Positions 10,001-18,113 of a DNA stretch of 64,000 bases are shown here, one piece after another. The stretch is from CAXMMR01 sp963692975. Lineage in GTDB: Bacteria; Pseudomonadota; Alphaproteobacteria; Acetobacterales; Acetobacteraceae. The DNA is taken from contig CAXMMR010000007.1 of assembly GCA_963692975.2 (NCBI GenBank), positions 1 to 64,000 on the forward strand. Direction: 5' to 3'. Both the position numbers and the translations under genes were made by a program. Numbering within the stretch: position 1 is the stretch's first letter; the number at the start of each line of letters is the position of its first letter. Under the pieces are notes generated by a model, which was not told where the DNA came from, searched no databases, and saw only the letters and a list, made by a program, of their open reading frames with translations.

Positions 10001-10125
10001 TAGTCGACCTCTGGCAGCGCCGAAAGCGGCAGGAAATGGTAGGCGACCAGGCCCACGGCCAGCAGCGCGACCATCAGCAGCGTGGTCGCGACGGGACGCA
10101 GGATGAACAGCCGGGACGGGTTCAC
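7006..10125 (-). CDS. RND multidrug efflux permease, MdtB-like
   Basis: This is the second RND permease of the locus. The frame is open to 10236, but that extension overlaps the adaptor gene and is basic and unstructured. The GTG at 10125, giving VNPSRLFILRPVATT 19 bp after the adaptor stop, yields 1039 aa, the usual MdtB length. Motifs include FVVDDSIVMIENI in TM4 and IVKKNAIMMVDFA in TM10. A pair of unlike permeases in tandem is characteristic of the MdtBC heteromultimer. It lacks the Ala/Thr/Ser insertion found in its partner. Confidence 0.92.
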   Translation of the reverse strand: MNPSRLFILRPVATTLLMVALLAVGLVAYHFLPLSALPEVDYPTIQVQTFYPGASPEVMTSSVTAPLERQFGEMPGLSQMSSQSSAGASVLTLRFDLDLNLDIAEQEVQAAINAAGNLLPADLPAPPIYAKVNPADAPILTLAITSKTLPLTQLEDLTDTLLAQKISQVAGVGLVTLSGGHRPAVRVVANPRALAAYGLNIDDLRTTLGNLNVNTPKGSFDGPARSYTINDNDQLQTADGYLDSVIAYRNGAPVRLRDVATAAAGAENDKLQAWVDRTPAIILNVQRQPGANVIAVVDSIKALLPTLSAGLPPAMVVTPITDRTVTIRASVADVEFELGVSVLLVVAVIFLFLRDVPATLIPALSVPLSLVGTLSVMYLYGFSLDNLSLMALTVATGFVVDDSIVMIENIARFVEMGRSPLQAALEGAGQIGFTIISLTVSLLAVLIPLLFMGDVVGRLFHEFAITLAVTIVISAVVSLTLVPMLCARLLRARTEERAPSRLGAAAGRAFDGLVGLYSRSLDVVLDHAWATLLVASITVALTVLLYVVIPKGFFPVQDTGLIEGVSQAAETTSYGAMATVQQKLAARILADPDVLSLTSFIGVDGTNTTLNAGRFLINLKPRDQRADAAAISRRLQDDTADIPGVRLFLQPVQDLSIDTAVSATQYQFVLTDVDPGEFKVWVPRLLARLQALPQLADVASDLQASGLGLSLVIDRPTAARFGITPATVDNALYDAFGQRIVSTIFTQSNQYRVILQADSALAPGPEALNGLYLPSSTATNGQVPLSAIVHVSTVPVPLVVSHVGQFPATTISFNLAPGASLGAATSAITRAEQALNLPASLQTSFQGAAAAFQSSLNNELLLVLAAIATMYVVLGVLYESFIHPVTILSTLPSAGLGALLALLATGSDLDVIGIIGIVLLIGIVKKNAIMMVDFAIEAEREERLSPRAAIHRASVLRFRPILMTTLAALFGALPLMLGTGTGSELRRPLGVAIVGGLIVSQVLTLFTTPVIYLAFDHMAKRLFGRGATRGIDDATAAAE

Positions 10126-10144
10126 GCGAGCAGTACCTGGTGGC

Positions 10145-11494
10145 TCAGTTCTGGCTCGCGGCTGGCGGCATCGCCGAGGCTTGATGCCGGTGATGGCGCG
10201 GCGTCCCGACCTCCATGCCCGCCGCCGCCGCGACATCGGCCGCCTGGCCCGGCAGCACCACCTTGCTGCCCTCCTTCAGCCGGTCCGTGCCGTCGGTGAC
10301 CACGACGTCGCCGATCGCCAGGCCCGACAGCACCGCGGTGTCGGCGGCATCAGCCGCTCCTGTCCTGATCACCCGGATGCCGACCGTGTGGTCCGGCCGC
10401 ACCACGTAGACGAAGGTGCCGGGCGAGCCGGTCTGCACCGCTGCGTTCGGCACCAGCGTCGCGCCCCGCAAGGTGTCCACCAGCAGCTTGGCGTTGACGA
10501 ACTGGTTGGGGAACAGCATGCCGTCGGCATTGGCGAAGATGGCGCGCAGCTTCACCGTGCCGGTGGTGGTGTCGATCTGGTTGTCGAGGGTCGCGAGCAG
10601 GCCCGAGGAGAGCTGCACCGTGTTGGCCCGATCCCAGGCGGTGACGCTCAGCCGGGCCCCCGCGGCAAGCTGGCGCTGGATCGGCGGCAGGTCGTCCTCG
10701 GGAAGGGTGAAGATCACCGAAATCGGCTGCAACTGGGTGATCACCACGAGGCCGTTGGCGTCGGTCGTCGTCACGTAGTTGCCGGCGTCGACCTGGCGCA
10801 GCCCGATGCGGCCATCCACCGGAGCGACGATGTGGCAATAGGCAAGGTTGATGCGCTGAGTGTCGATCGCCGCCTGATCGGTGATCACGTCGCCCAAGTA
10901 CTGGTGCACCAACGAGCCCTGGGTGTCCATCTGCTGGCGCGAGATGCTGTCCTGCTGGTTCAGCGTCGTGTAGCGCTGCAAGTCCAACCGCGCCTCGCGC
11001 AGCAAAGCCTGGTCGCGCGCCAACGCGCCTTGCGCCTGCTCGAGCAGCGCCTGGTAGGGCCGAGGATCGATCTGGGCCAGAAAGTCGCCGCGACGCACCA
11101 TCTGCCCCTCGGCAAACGCCACCGTCTGCAGGATGCCGTTGATCTGCGTCCGCACGGTCACCGTCGCCAGCGGCGTCACTGTGCCCAGGCCGCCCATCAG
11201 CATCGGCACGTCGCCGGCATGCACGGTGGCGACGCCGACCGCCTGCGGCGCATCGCCAAACGCGTGGCGCCCGCTGGCCGGGCGGGCCTGCATCGTCCAG
11301 GGATGCCGCCAGAGGATGACGCCGACCACGGCGAGCACGATCAGCGACAAGACCCAGGGCAGGCTGCGGCGACGGCGCGCGCCCCGCTGCGGCGCGCGCC
11401 CGGGCGTGCCCCGGGGTGTGCCCTCGGGCGTGCCTTGGGGCGTGCCCTGCCGGTTCGGCGCCTGCTTGATCGGCCGTGCGACCTGCTCGTCCAT
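10145..11494 (-). CDS. RND efflux periplasmic adaptor (membrane fusion protein), MdtA-like
   Basis: This 449-aa protein links the RND permeases to the outer-membrane duct. The N-terminus is a cytoplasmic tail with a four-fold Gly-Thr-Pro repeat (GTPQGTPEGTPRGTP), then a basic RRRR patch and one membrane helix (LPWVLSLIVLAVVGVIL). The biotinyl-lipoyl-like domain (GTVTPLATVTVRTQINGIL), the alpha hairpin (QALLEQAQGALARDQALL) and the beta-barrel follow. It is a membrane-anchored form, not a lipoprotein. The gene lies 167 bp after tetR on the same strand and 19 bp before the MdtB-like gene. Confidence 0.92.
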   Translation of the reverse strand: MDEQVARPIKQAPNRQGTPQGTPEGTPRGTPGRAPQRGARRRRSLPWVLSLIVLAVVGVILWRHPWTMQARPASGRHAFGDAPQAVGVATVHAGDVPMLMGGLGTVTPLATVTVRTQINGILQTVAFAEGQMVRRGDFLAQIDPRPYQALLEQAQGALARDQALLREARLDLQRYTTLNQQDSISRQQMDTQGSLVHQYLGDVITDQAAIDTQRINLAYCHIVAPVDGRIGLRQVDAGNYVTTTDANGLVVITQLQPISVIFTLPEDDLPPIQRQLAAGARLSVTAWDRANTVQLSSGLLATLDNQIDTTTGTVKLRAIFANADGMLFPNQFVNAKLLVDTLRGATLVPNAAVQTGSPGTFVYVVRPDHTVGIRVIRTGAADAADTAVLSGLAIGDVVVTDGTDRLKEGSKVVLPGQAADVAAAAGMEVGTPRHHRHQASAMPPAASQN

Positions 11495-11661
11495 CTACTT
11501 TCGTCCACCTGCCGCGCCTCAGCGCATCAGCCACGGCCGCCCGGTCCGCCCGCGGGCGGAGCCTATGTCCAAAGCCGCCCTGAACCTACGCGCAAACCGA
11601 TTACCGAAGGTAACCGCCGGGCGCTGCAGGACAGGCGGCCGACCGGCGCAGCATCAGGCAA

Positions 11662-12327
11662 TCAGGCGGCGTAGCTGCGCAGGAACATGGTGACCGCCGC
11701 GTCCACCACCAGATCACGCTCCGCCTGGGGCACGGCGTGGATCAGGTGCAGCCGCCGCTGCAGCAGCATCCTGGCCTGGCACAGGGTGAAGAACTGGTGC
11801 ACCGCCAGCTCCGGGTTGTCGACCTGCAGCCGGCCCTGCGCCACCTCGCCCGCCAACCAGCGCGTCATCATCTGCATCAGCCGCGCCGGGCCGCCCTCGT
11901 AGAAGGCGCGTGCGAGGGCAGGGAAGCGCGGCGCCTCGGCGATGACGATGCGGTAGATCACCAGCGCCGGCTCGGAGAGCAAGGTGTCGATGATGCGCAT
12001 GCCGAAGCCGCGCAGCACCGTCTCGATCGGGGCCGTCGGGTCGGGCTCGGCGAACATCGCCATCAGGTCGGCGGCGCATTTCTCCTCGACGAAGGCGCGG
12101 AACAGCTCGGCCTTGCCGTCGAAGTAGTTGTAGAGCGTGCCCTTGGAGACGCCGGCCTCGGCGGCGATCCGCGCCATGCTGGCGCCCTCGTAGCCGTCAA
12201 GCGCGAACACGGTCGCCGCGCCGGCCAGGATCTGGCGCTGCTTCTCCGGCGACAGGAGGTCGCCGCCCGCACACGCCTCGTCGCGCATCATGTCCGCTGC
12301 CCCGCCCTTGCTTGCAATGACGTTCAA
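11662..12327 (-). CDS. TetR/AcrR family transcriptional regulator
   Basis: The 221-aa protein has an N-terminal helix-turn-helix (ILAGAATVFALDGY, then MARIAAEAGVSKGTLYNYF, the family signature) and a helical ligand domain with a C-terminal stretch typical of AcrR-like repressors. It is first in the efflux operon and divergent from a second outer-membrane factor, with a perfect palindrome between them. By analogy with AcrR it would repress both transcripts until a drug is bound; this is inference from arrangement. Confidence 0.9.
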   Translation of the reverse strand: MNVIASKGGAADMMRDEACAGGDLLSPEKQRQILAGAATVFALDGYEGASMARIAAEAGVSKGTLYNYFDGKAELFRAFVEEKCAADLMAMFAEPDPTAPIETVLRGFGMRIIDTLLSEPALVIYRIVIAEAPRFPALARAFYEGGPARLMQMMTRWLAGEVAQGRLQVDNPELAVHQFFTLCQARMLLQRRLHLIHAVPQAERDLVVDAAVTMFLRSYAA

Positions 12328-12351
12328 GCAGAATTAGGAAGGTTGTCAAAC

Positions 12352-12372
12352 CTGACCGAACCGATCGGTCAG
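12352..12372. promoter_or_regulatory. candidate TetR operator
   Basis: A perfect inverted repeat, CTGACCGA-5 bp-TCGGTCAG, lies in the 56 bp between divergent tetR and the second outer-membrane factor. Its size and location fit a TetR-family operator that covers both promoters. A related half site (TTGTCAAACCTGACC) overlaps its left side. Confidence 0.7.
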
Positions 12373-12383
12373 CGGCGTATGCG

Positions 12384-14027
12384 TTGGAGCCGCCCGTGTC
12401 CAGAGTAGTCGGCCCGAGTTGGAACGCCTGCGTCTCGATTGTCGGGCGCGGCGTTGCCGCCGGGCTTCTGCTGAGCGTCGCCACGCTCGCCCTCGGCGGC
12501 TGCGCCGTCGGGCCCGACTTCAAGAAGCCAGCCCTGTTCGCGCCCGCCTCGTGGTTTGCGGCCCGTCCGAAGCCTGCGGCGCCGATCAGCGTGGTGACCG
12601 CGGCGCCGCTCGACCCAGCCTGGTGGAACGTGTTCAACGACCCCGAGCTCTCGTCGCTGGAGAGCCGCGTCGCCGACGCCAACCTCGACGTGCGCACCTC
12701 CACGCTGCGCCTCGCCGAGAGCCGCGCGCAGCGCCGCATCGCCGCCGCCGACCAGTTCCCGCAGATCAACGGCAACGGCTCGTACACCCGAGAGAAGGCC
12801 TCCAATCGCGGCCTGCTCAGCCTGTTCGGCAGCCCCAGCGGCAGCAGCAGCGTCGGGCCGACCGGCACCTCCGGCGCCTACGGAACCTCGGCCAACGGCA
12901 CCGAAGGCAATTTCGGCGTCGTGCCGATCCCGGGCTCCACCACCGCATCGTCGGGCAGCAGCGTCTCCACGCCCTTCAATCTTTGGCAGTATGGCTTCGA
13001 CGCCTCCTGGGAGCTCGACCTGTGGGGCCGCGTCCGCCGCGAGATCGAGGGTGCGGACGCCTCGCTCGAAGCCTCCGCCGACGCCCGCCGCAACAGCCTG
13101 CTCTCGGTGCTCGCCGAGGTCGCGCGCGACTACATCAACCTGCGCGGCCAGCAGACCATCCTCGGCATCCTGAACCAGAACATCGTCAGCGAGCGTGACA
13201 GCCTGACGCTGACCCGCCAGCGCTACGCCGGCGGCGTGACCACCGAGCTCGACGTCGACAACGCCGCCGCCCAGCTCGCCTCGACGCAGAGCCAGCTGCC
13301 GCAAGTGCAGCAGCAGATCGCCGCGCAGATCAACGCCCTGAGCTTCCTGCTCGCCGAGACTCCCGGCGCCTTGTCCGGCGAGCTCTCCACCCCGGCGCCG
13401 GTGCCGCCGGTGCCGCCCACCGTGCCCGTCGGCCTGCCCTCGGAGCTCGCCCGGCGCCGCCCCGACATCCGCCAGGCCGAGGCGCAGCTGCACTCGGCAA
13501 CGGCCGACGTGGGCGTCGCCGTCGCCGACTTCTTCCCCCGCATCACGCTGTCCGGCAGCCTCAGCCTGCAGGCGTTGCAGTTTAAGAACCTCGGCACCTG
13601 GGATGCCCGGCAATACGCCCTCGGCCCGTCGATCACCCTGCCGATCTTCGAGGGCGGACGGCTACGCGGCACGCTGCGGCTGCGTCAGGCAGAGCAGCAG
13701 GAGGCGGCGATCAGCTATCAATCGACCGTGCTGCAGGCGCTGCACGACGTCGACAACGCGCTCACCGCCTATGCCGACGAGCAGCGCCGCCAGCAGGACC
13801 TGCAGCAGGCGGTCTCGTCCTCCGCCCGCGCGCTTTACCTGGCGCGGGCGCGCTACGTCGCCGGCGTCACCGACTTCCTCAACACTCTCGAGGCGCAGCG
13901 CACCCTGCTCGACGCGCAGCAGCAGGCGGCCGACAGCACGGTCACGCTCTCGATGAACCTCGTGCAGCTCTACAAGGCGCTCGGCGGCGGTTGGGAGAGC
14001 AAGTACCCGCTTGCCGACGCCAAGTAG
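12384..14027 (+). CDS. second RND efflux outer-membrane factor lipoprotein (NodT family)
   Basis: The lipobox LGGC is followed by AVGPDFKKP and two OEP domains, with SWELDLWGRVRREIEG before the first coiled coil and PSELARRRPDIRQAEAQL in the middle, all diagnostic of the family. Start candidates are TTG 12384 and GTG 12396 (the latter gives a more typical signal peptide). A Gly/Ser-rich insertion lies at roughly residues 150-200. It is divergent from the tetR-led operon, which already carries its own outer-membrane factor, so the pump may use two alternative exit ducts or one of them serves another pump. Confidence 0.88.
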   Translation: MEPPVSRVVGPSWNACVSIVGRGVAAGLLLSVATLALGGCAVGPDFKKPALFAPASWFAARPKPAAPISVVTAAPLDPAWWNVFNDPELSSLESRVADANLDVRTSTLRLAESRAQRRIAAADQFPQINGNGSYTREKASNRGLLSLFGSPSGSSSVGPTGTSGAYGTSANGTEGNFGVVPIPGSTTASSGSSVSTPFNLWQYGFDASWELDLWGRVRREIEGADASLEASADARRNSLLSVLAEVARDYINLRGQQTILGILNQNIVSERDSLTLTRQRYAGGVTTELDVDNAAAQLASTQSQLPQVQQQIAAQINALSFLLAETPGALSGELSTPAPVPPVPPTVPVGLPSELARRRPDIRQAEAQLHSATADVGVAVADFFPRITLSGSLSLQALQFKNLGTWDARQYALGPSITLPIFEGGRLRGTLRLRQAEQQEAAISYQSTVLQALHDVDNALTAYADEQRRQQDLQQAVSSSARALYLARARYVAGVTDFLNTLEAQRTLLDAQQQAADSTVTLSMNLVQLYKALGGGWESKYPLADAK

Positions 14028-14152
14028 GCAGCCTCACGGCGTCGTCCGAGAGCCAGGGCAGGCGGCCGAAAGCGTCGTATTCCACTAGTCACAACGGACT
14101 GGCGCCTGCAACACCGCTCTCCATATGCGGCCCTCACGTCGGGGAGTTGGGA

Positions 14153-14755
14153 ATGGGTGTCACCAGACGCGGGCTGCTTGGCGGCTCTGCCGCTATCGGT
14201 GTGGCGCTGCCGCTGCTGCCGGCTGCCGCCGCGCCCCCACCGCCGGACGCGGCCGGCGAGGGCACCATCCCCGTCACTCTGCACGTGAACGGCCAGACGC
14301 TGGCGCTCAACCTCGAGCCCCGCGTTACCCTACTCGACGCTCTGCGCGAGCAGGCCGGCCTCACCGGCACAAAGAAAGGCTGCGGCCACGGCTCCTGCGG
14401 CGCCTGCACGGTGCACCTCGATGGCAAGCGCGTCGTCTCCTGCCTCGCGCTCGCCGCCCGCTGCGAGGGCCGCGCCATCACCACCATCGAGGGCCTCGCG
14501 CAAAGCGGGGCGCAAAGCGGGGCGCATGACGGCGCGCTGCACCCGATGCAGGCCGCCTTCATCGAGCATGACGGCTATCAGTGCGGCTACTGCACCCCGG
14601 GCCAGATCATGTCCGCGGTCGCGCTGGTGGAGGAGGGCCATGCCGGCTCAGACGACGAGATCCGCGAGTGGATGAGCGGCAACATCTGCCGCTGCGGCGC
14701 CTACCCCAACATCGTCGACGCCGTCCGCGATGTCGCCGACCGCCAGCGGAGCTGA
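14153..14755 (+). CDS. paoA: periplasmic aldehyde oxidoreductase, [2Fe-2S] subunit (PaoA-like)
   Basis: This is the electron-transfer subunit of a xanthine-oxidase-family molybdoenzyme (200 aa). The N-terminus carries a Tat motif (TRRGLLGG) and hydrophobic core, so the folded complex is exported. The plant-type ferredoxin ligands CGHGSCGACTVHLDG...SC and the second cluster CGYCTPGQ...CRCGAYPNI are intact. The start at ATG 14153 is preceded by GGGGAG. The stop is 4 bp before paoB. By analogy with E. coli PaoABC (YagTSR), the complex oxidises aldehydes, possibly aromatic ones. The assignment to Pao rather than isoquinoline oxidoreductase rests on the separate FAD subunit. Confidence 0.85.
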   Translation: MGVTRRGLLGGSAAIGVALPLLPAAAAPPPPDAAGEGTIPVTLHVNGQTLALNLEPRVTLLDALREQAGLTGTKKGCGHGSCGACTVHLDGKRVVSCLALAARCEGRAITTIEGLAQSGAQSGAHDGALHPMQAAFIEHDGYQCGYCTPGQIMSAVALVEEGHAGSDDEIREWMSGNICRCGAYPNIVDAVRDVADRQRS

Positions 14756-14759
14756 GCCG

Positions 14760-15722
14760 ATGGAGAACTTCGCCATCGTCCGGCCGGCCTCGCTCGCCGC
14801 CGCGACGCAATCCGGCGGCACCTTCATCGCCGGCGGCACCGACCTCATCCAGCTCTGGCAAAACAACGTCGAGCAGCCGCGCCAGGTCGTCGACCTCGAC
14901 GCCGTCGGCTCGCACGACATCAGCGTCGGCCCCGACGGGCTGCGCCTCGGTGCGCTCGTCACCATGGCCGAGACGGCGGAGCATCCCGCGGTCCGGTCTG
15001 GCTGGCCGGCGATCAGCCAGGCGCTGCTGCTCTCCGCCTCGCCGCAGATCCGCAACATGGGCACCATGGGCGGCAACCTGCTGCAGCGTACCCGCTGCGG
15101 CTACTTCCGCGACACCGGTTTCGCCTGCAACAAGCGCGCGCCGGGCTCCGGCTGCCCGGCGATCACCGGCGACAATCGCGACCTCGCGATCTTCGGCGGC
15201 TCCGAGCACTGCATCGCGACCCAGCCCTCGGACATGCCGGTGGCGCTGGTCGCACTCGGCGCCAACGTGGTGCTGCAAAGCCCGCAGGGCGGCCGCACCA
15301 TCCCGCTCGCCGACCTTTACCGCGCGCCGGCAGACACGCCCCAGCGCGACACCAACCTGCGGCCCGGCGAGGTCATCATCGCCATCGTCGTGCCGGCCTC
15401 GATGGCAGCCAGGCGCTCGGCCTACCTCAAGGTCCGTGACCGCACCAGCTACGCCTTCGCGCTCGCCTCCGCCGCGGTGGCGCTCGACATCGATGCCGGA
15501 ACGATCCGCGATGCGCGAGCCGCCGCTGGCGGCGTCGGCGTCATGCCCTGGCGGCTGCCAAGCGTCGAGGCGGCCTTGCGCGGCAAGCCGGCCTCGCCCG
15601 AGGTGCTCAGCGCCGCCGCGCAGCATGCCGGCGACGGCGCGACGCCGGCCAGCAACAACGCGTTCAAGGTGCGGCTGCTGCAGCGCACCGTGCTGCGCGC
15701 GCTGCGTTCGGTCGCGGCGTAG
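14760..15722 (+). CDS. paoB: aldehyde oxidoreductase, FAD and [4Fe-4S] subunit (PaoB-like)
   Basis: The 320-aa protein has the CO-dehydrogenase flavoprotein fold: AGGTDLIQLW for FAD binding and ASPQIRNMGTMGGNLLQRTRCGYFR. Extra cysteines in RTRCGYFRDTGFACNK and GSGCPAI match the additional [4Fe-4S] cluster of E. coli PaoB. It starts at ATG 14760, directly after paoA, and ends at repeat B2, which separates it from paoC. Confidence 0.88.
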   Translation: MENFAIVRPASLAAATQSGGTFIAGGTDLIQLWQNNVEQPRQVVDLDAVGSHDISVGPDGLRLGALVTMAETAEHPAVRSGWPAISQALLLSASPQIRNMGTMGGNLLQRTRCGYFRDTGFACNKRAPGSGCPAITGDNRDLAIFGGSEHCIATQPSDMPVALVALGANVVLQSPQGGRTIPLADLYRAPADTPQRDTNLRPGEVIIAIVVPASMAARRSAYLKVRDRTSYAFALASAAVALDIDAGTIRDARAAAGGVGVMPWRLPSVEAALRGKPASPEVLSAAAQHAGDGATPASNNAFKVRLLQRTVLRALRSVAA

Positions 15723-15837
15723 AAGAAAGGCTCTTCTTTTTTGAAAAAAAGAAGCAAAAACTTCTGTTACTCTGACACGTCTTCACCGGGCTAAAGTTTG
15801 TTGGTCCTTTTTTCCAAAAAAGGACCGCTTGCTTTCT
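15723..15837. repeat. family B repeat, copy B2, inside the pao operon
   Basis: The left hairpin CTTCTTTTTTG/AAAAAAAGAAG and right hairpin GGTCCTTTTTTCC/AAAAAAGGACC begin at the paoB stop and end 13 bp before the paoC start. It replaces the short spacing expected inside this operon. Confidence 0.9.
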
Positions 15838-15850
15838 TAGAGGAGCCACG

Positions 15851-18049
15851 ATGGCAGCAGCCCAAGGACTGATCGGCCAGCCGATCGATCGCGTCGACGG
15901 CGTCGCCAAGGTGACGGGTGCGGCGCGCTACGTCGCCGAGTTCCCGGTCCAGGGCGTCGCGCATGCGGTGCTGCTGCAGAGCACGATCGCCTTCGGCAGC
16001 ATTGCCGATGTCGACATCGCGCAGGCGCGCACGATGCCCGGCGTGCTCGCGATCGTCACCCCCGACAACGCGATCACCCTGGCCGATAAAAAGACTGCCA
16101 AGCAGTCGGTCAAGGGTCCGCTGCTGCAGAACGATCAGGTGATCTATAACGGTCAGCACGTGGGCGTCGTTGTCGCCGACACGCTGGAGCGTGCGCAGGC
16201 TGCGGCGGCCGCCGTCCGCATCAGCTACGGCGCCGGCGCGCCGGCCCGCGTGGTCATGGACTCCACGGCGAACGCTTACAAGCCGACCGATTTCCGCGGC
16301 GGCGAGCAGGACGCGGACGCGCGCCGCGGCTCCGCCGAAGAGGCGTTTCGCGACGCGCCGGTCAAGCTCGACCAGACCTACGTCACCCCCGTCGAGCACC
16401 ACAACCCGATGGAGCCGCATGCGACGATCGCGCGCTGGGACGGTGACAACCTGACGGTCTGGCACACCACGCAAGGCATCTCGGGCACGCAACGAACGCT
16501 GGCCGGCATGTTCGGCATCGATGTCGACCACGTCACCGTGATCTGCCCGTTCGTCGGCGGCGGCTTCGGCTCCAAGGGCAACACCTGGCCGCCGGCCGTG
16601 CTCGCCGCGATGGCGGCCAGGATCGTGCGCCGGCCGGTCAAGCTCGTGCTGTCGCGCGAGCAGATGTACTACTCGAACGGCTTCCGGCCAAAGACCATCC
16701 AGCAAGTCCGTCTCGCCGCCGACACGAACGGCAAGCTGCTCGCGATTGAGCATCACGGCTTCAGCCAGATGTCGGATCCGGCATTGGGAGAATACAGCGA
16801 GGGCGTCGCGCTGGCGACCAACATGCTCTACTCTTGCAAGAACGTGTCGACATCGCATCGGCTTGTGCCGGTGCATCAGGGCTTTCCCACCTACATGCGT
16901 GCGCCAGGCGAGAGCCCCGGCATGTTCGCCCTCGAGTCCGCGATGGACGAGCTGTCCTACGCGCTGAAGATGGACCCGCTTGCGCTGAGGCTGGCCAACT
17001 ACGCAGAACGCGACGAAAGCAAAGACAAGCCGTTCGCCAGCAAGGGCCTGCGCGAGTGCTACCAGCGCGCCGCCGATGCCTTCGGCTGGAGCCGGCGCAG
17101 CCCCGAGCCGCGCTCGATGCGCGACGGCCACGCGCTGATCGGCTGGGGCATGGCGAGCTCGACCTACCCGACCAACCGTCAGCCGGCCTCGGCGGCGGTC
17201 CTGATCCGCGCCGACGGCACAGCGGTGGTGCGCTCCGGCACCCAGGACATCGGCACCGGCACCTACACCATCATGTCGCAGGCGCTGGCCACCGAGCTGT
17301 CCATGCCGATGGCGCGGGTCCGCGCCGAACTCGGCGACAGCCGCTTCCCGCCCGCGCCGGTCTCCGGCGGCTCGATGACCGCGGTCAGCATCATCCCCGC
17401 CGTCATTGAGGCGGCGCAGTCGGCCCGGGCGGCGCTGTTCGCCAGCGCCCGCGCGTTGCCGCAGCTCAAGAACGGCGACCTCGCGCTGGCCAACGGCATC
17501 GTCACCGGGCCTGAGGGCCGCGCCAGCGTGCAGCAGATCCTGGCCCGCGCCAGCACCGACCATGTCGAAGGTCATGGCGCCGCGAAGATGGGAGATGCCT
17601 ACAAGGCGCACTCGCGCCACGCCTTCGGCGCCCAGTTCGTCGAGGTGCGCGTCGACGAAGACCTCGGCACCGTCAAGGTGTGCCGCGTCGTCAGCGCGTT
17701 CGACGTCGGCCGGCTGCTCAACGCCAAGACCGGCCGCAGCCAGCTGCTCGGCGGCATCGTCTTCGGCATGGGCATGGCGCTGCTCGAGGAGACCCGCGTC
17801 GACGCCGCCTCCGGCCGTTACACAAACGCCAACATTGCCGAGTATCTGGTGCCGGTGAATGCCGACGTTCCCAAGATCGAAGTCTTCGCCATCGACGCGC
17901 CGGACCTCGCAACGGGCGCGATGGGTGCCAAGGGCATCGGCGAGCTGCCGATGGTCGGCGCCGCACCGGCGATCGTCAACGCGGTGTATCATGCGACCGG
18001 CGTTCGGGTGCGTGAGTTGCCCATACGGATCGAGAAAATCATCGTTTAG
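15851..18049 (+). CDS. paoC: aldehyde oxidoreductase, molybdenum-binding subunit (PaoC-like)
   Basis: This 732-aa catalytic subunit binds the molybdenum cofactor. The N-terminal a/b hammerhead domain (IDRVDGVAKVTGAARY) is followed by the Mo domain with VGGGFGSKG and the C-terminal GAKGIGELPMVGAAPAI, which contains the catalytic Glu conserved in the xanthine-oxidase family. The start ATG 15851 has GAGGAG upstream. It follows paoAB and is separated from them only by repeat B2. Length and order match E. coli YagR/PaoC. The true substrate is not evident. Confidence 0.9.
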   Translation: MAAAQGLIGQPIDRVDGVAKVTGAARYVAEFPVQGVAHAVLLQSTIAFGSIADVDIAQARTMPGVLAIVTPDNAITLADKKTAKQSVKGPLLQNDQVIYNGQHVGVVVADTLERAQAAAAAVRISYGAGAPARVVMDSTANAYKPTDFRGGEQDADARRGSAEEAFRDAPVKLDQTYVTPVEHHNPMEPHATIARWDGDNLTVWHTTQGISGTQRTLAGMFGIDVDHVTVICPFVGGGFGSKGNTWPPAVLAAMAARIVRRPVKLVLSREQMYYSNGFRPKTIQQVRLAADTNGKLLAIEHHGFSQMSDPALGEYSEGVALATNMLYSCKNVSTSHRLVPVHQGFPTYMRAPGESPGMFALESAMDELSYALKMDPLALRLANYAERDESKDKPFASKGLRECYQRAADAFGWSRRSPEPRSMRDGHALIGWGMASSTYPTNRQPASAAVLIRADGTAVVRSGTQDIGTGTYTIMSQALATELSMPMARVRAELGDSRFPPAPVSGGSMTAVSIIPAVIEAAQSARAALFASARALPQLKNGDLALANGIVTGPEGRASVQQILARASTDHVEGHGAAKMGDAYKAHSRHAFGAQFVEVRVDEDLGTVKVCRVVSAFDVGRLLNAKTGRSQLLGGIVFGMGMALLEETRVDAASGRYTNANIAEYLVPVNADVPKIEVFAIDAPDLATGAMGAKGIGELPMVGAAPAIVNAVYHATGVRVRELPIRIEKIIV

Positions 18050-18110
18050 GAAGGCAAGGGGCTTTGCCCCTTGACCCCGCCAGAGGCTATAGCCTCTGGA
18101 CTCCCCTCGG
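18049..18110. repeat. family A repeat, copy A3, short form
   Basis: Two hairpins, CAAGGGGC/GCCCCTTG and CCAGAGGC/GCCTCTGG, span the gap between the convergent paoC and flavin reductase genes and touch the paoC stop. Confidence 0.85.
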
Positions 18111-18113
18111 CCA

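Noticed and set aside
14605..15626. Long minus-strand frame opposite paoA and paoB
   Set aside because: It is antisense to Fe-S and FAD motifs that are fully conserved on the plus strand.
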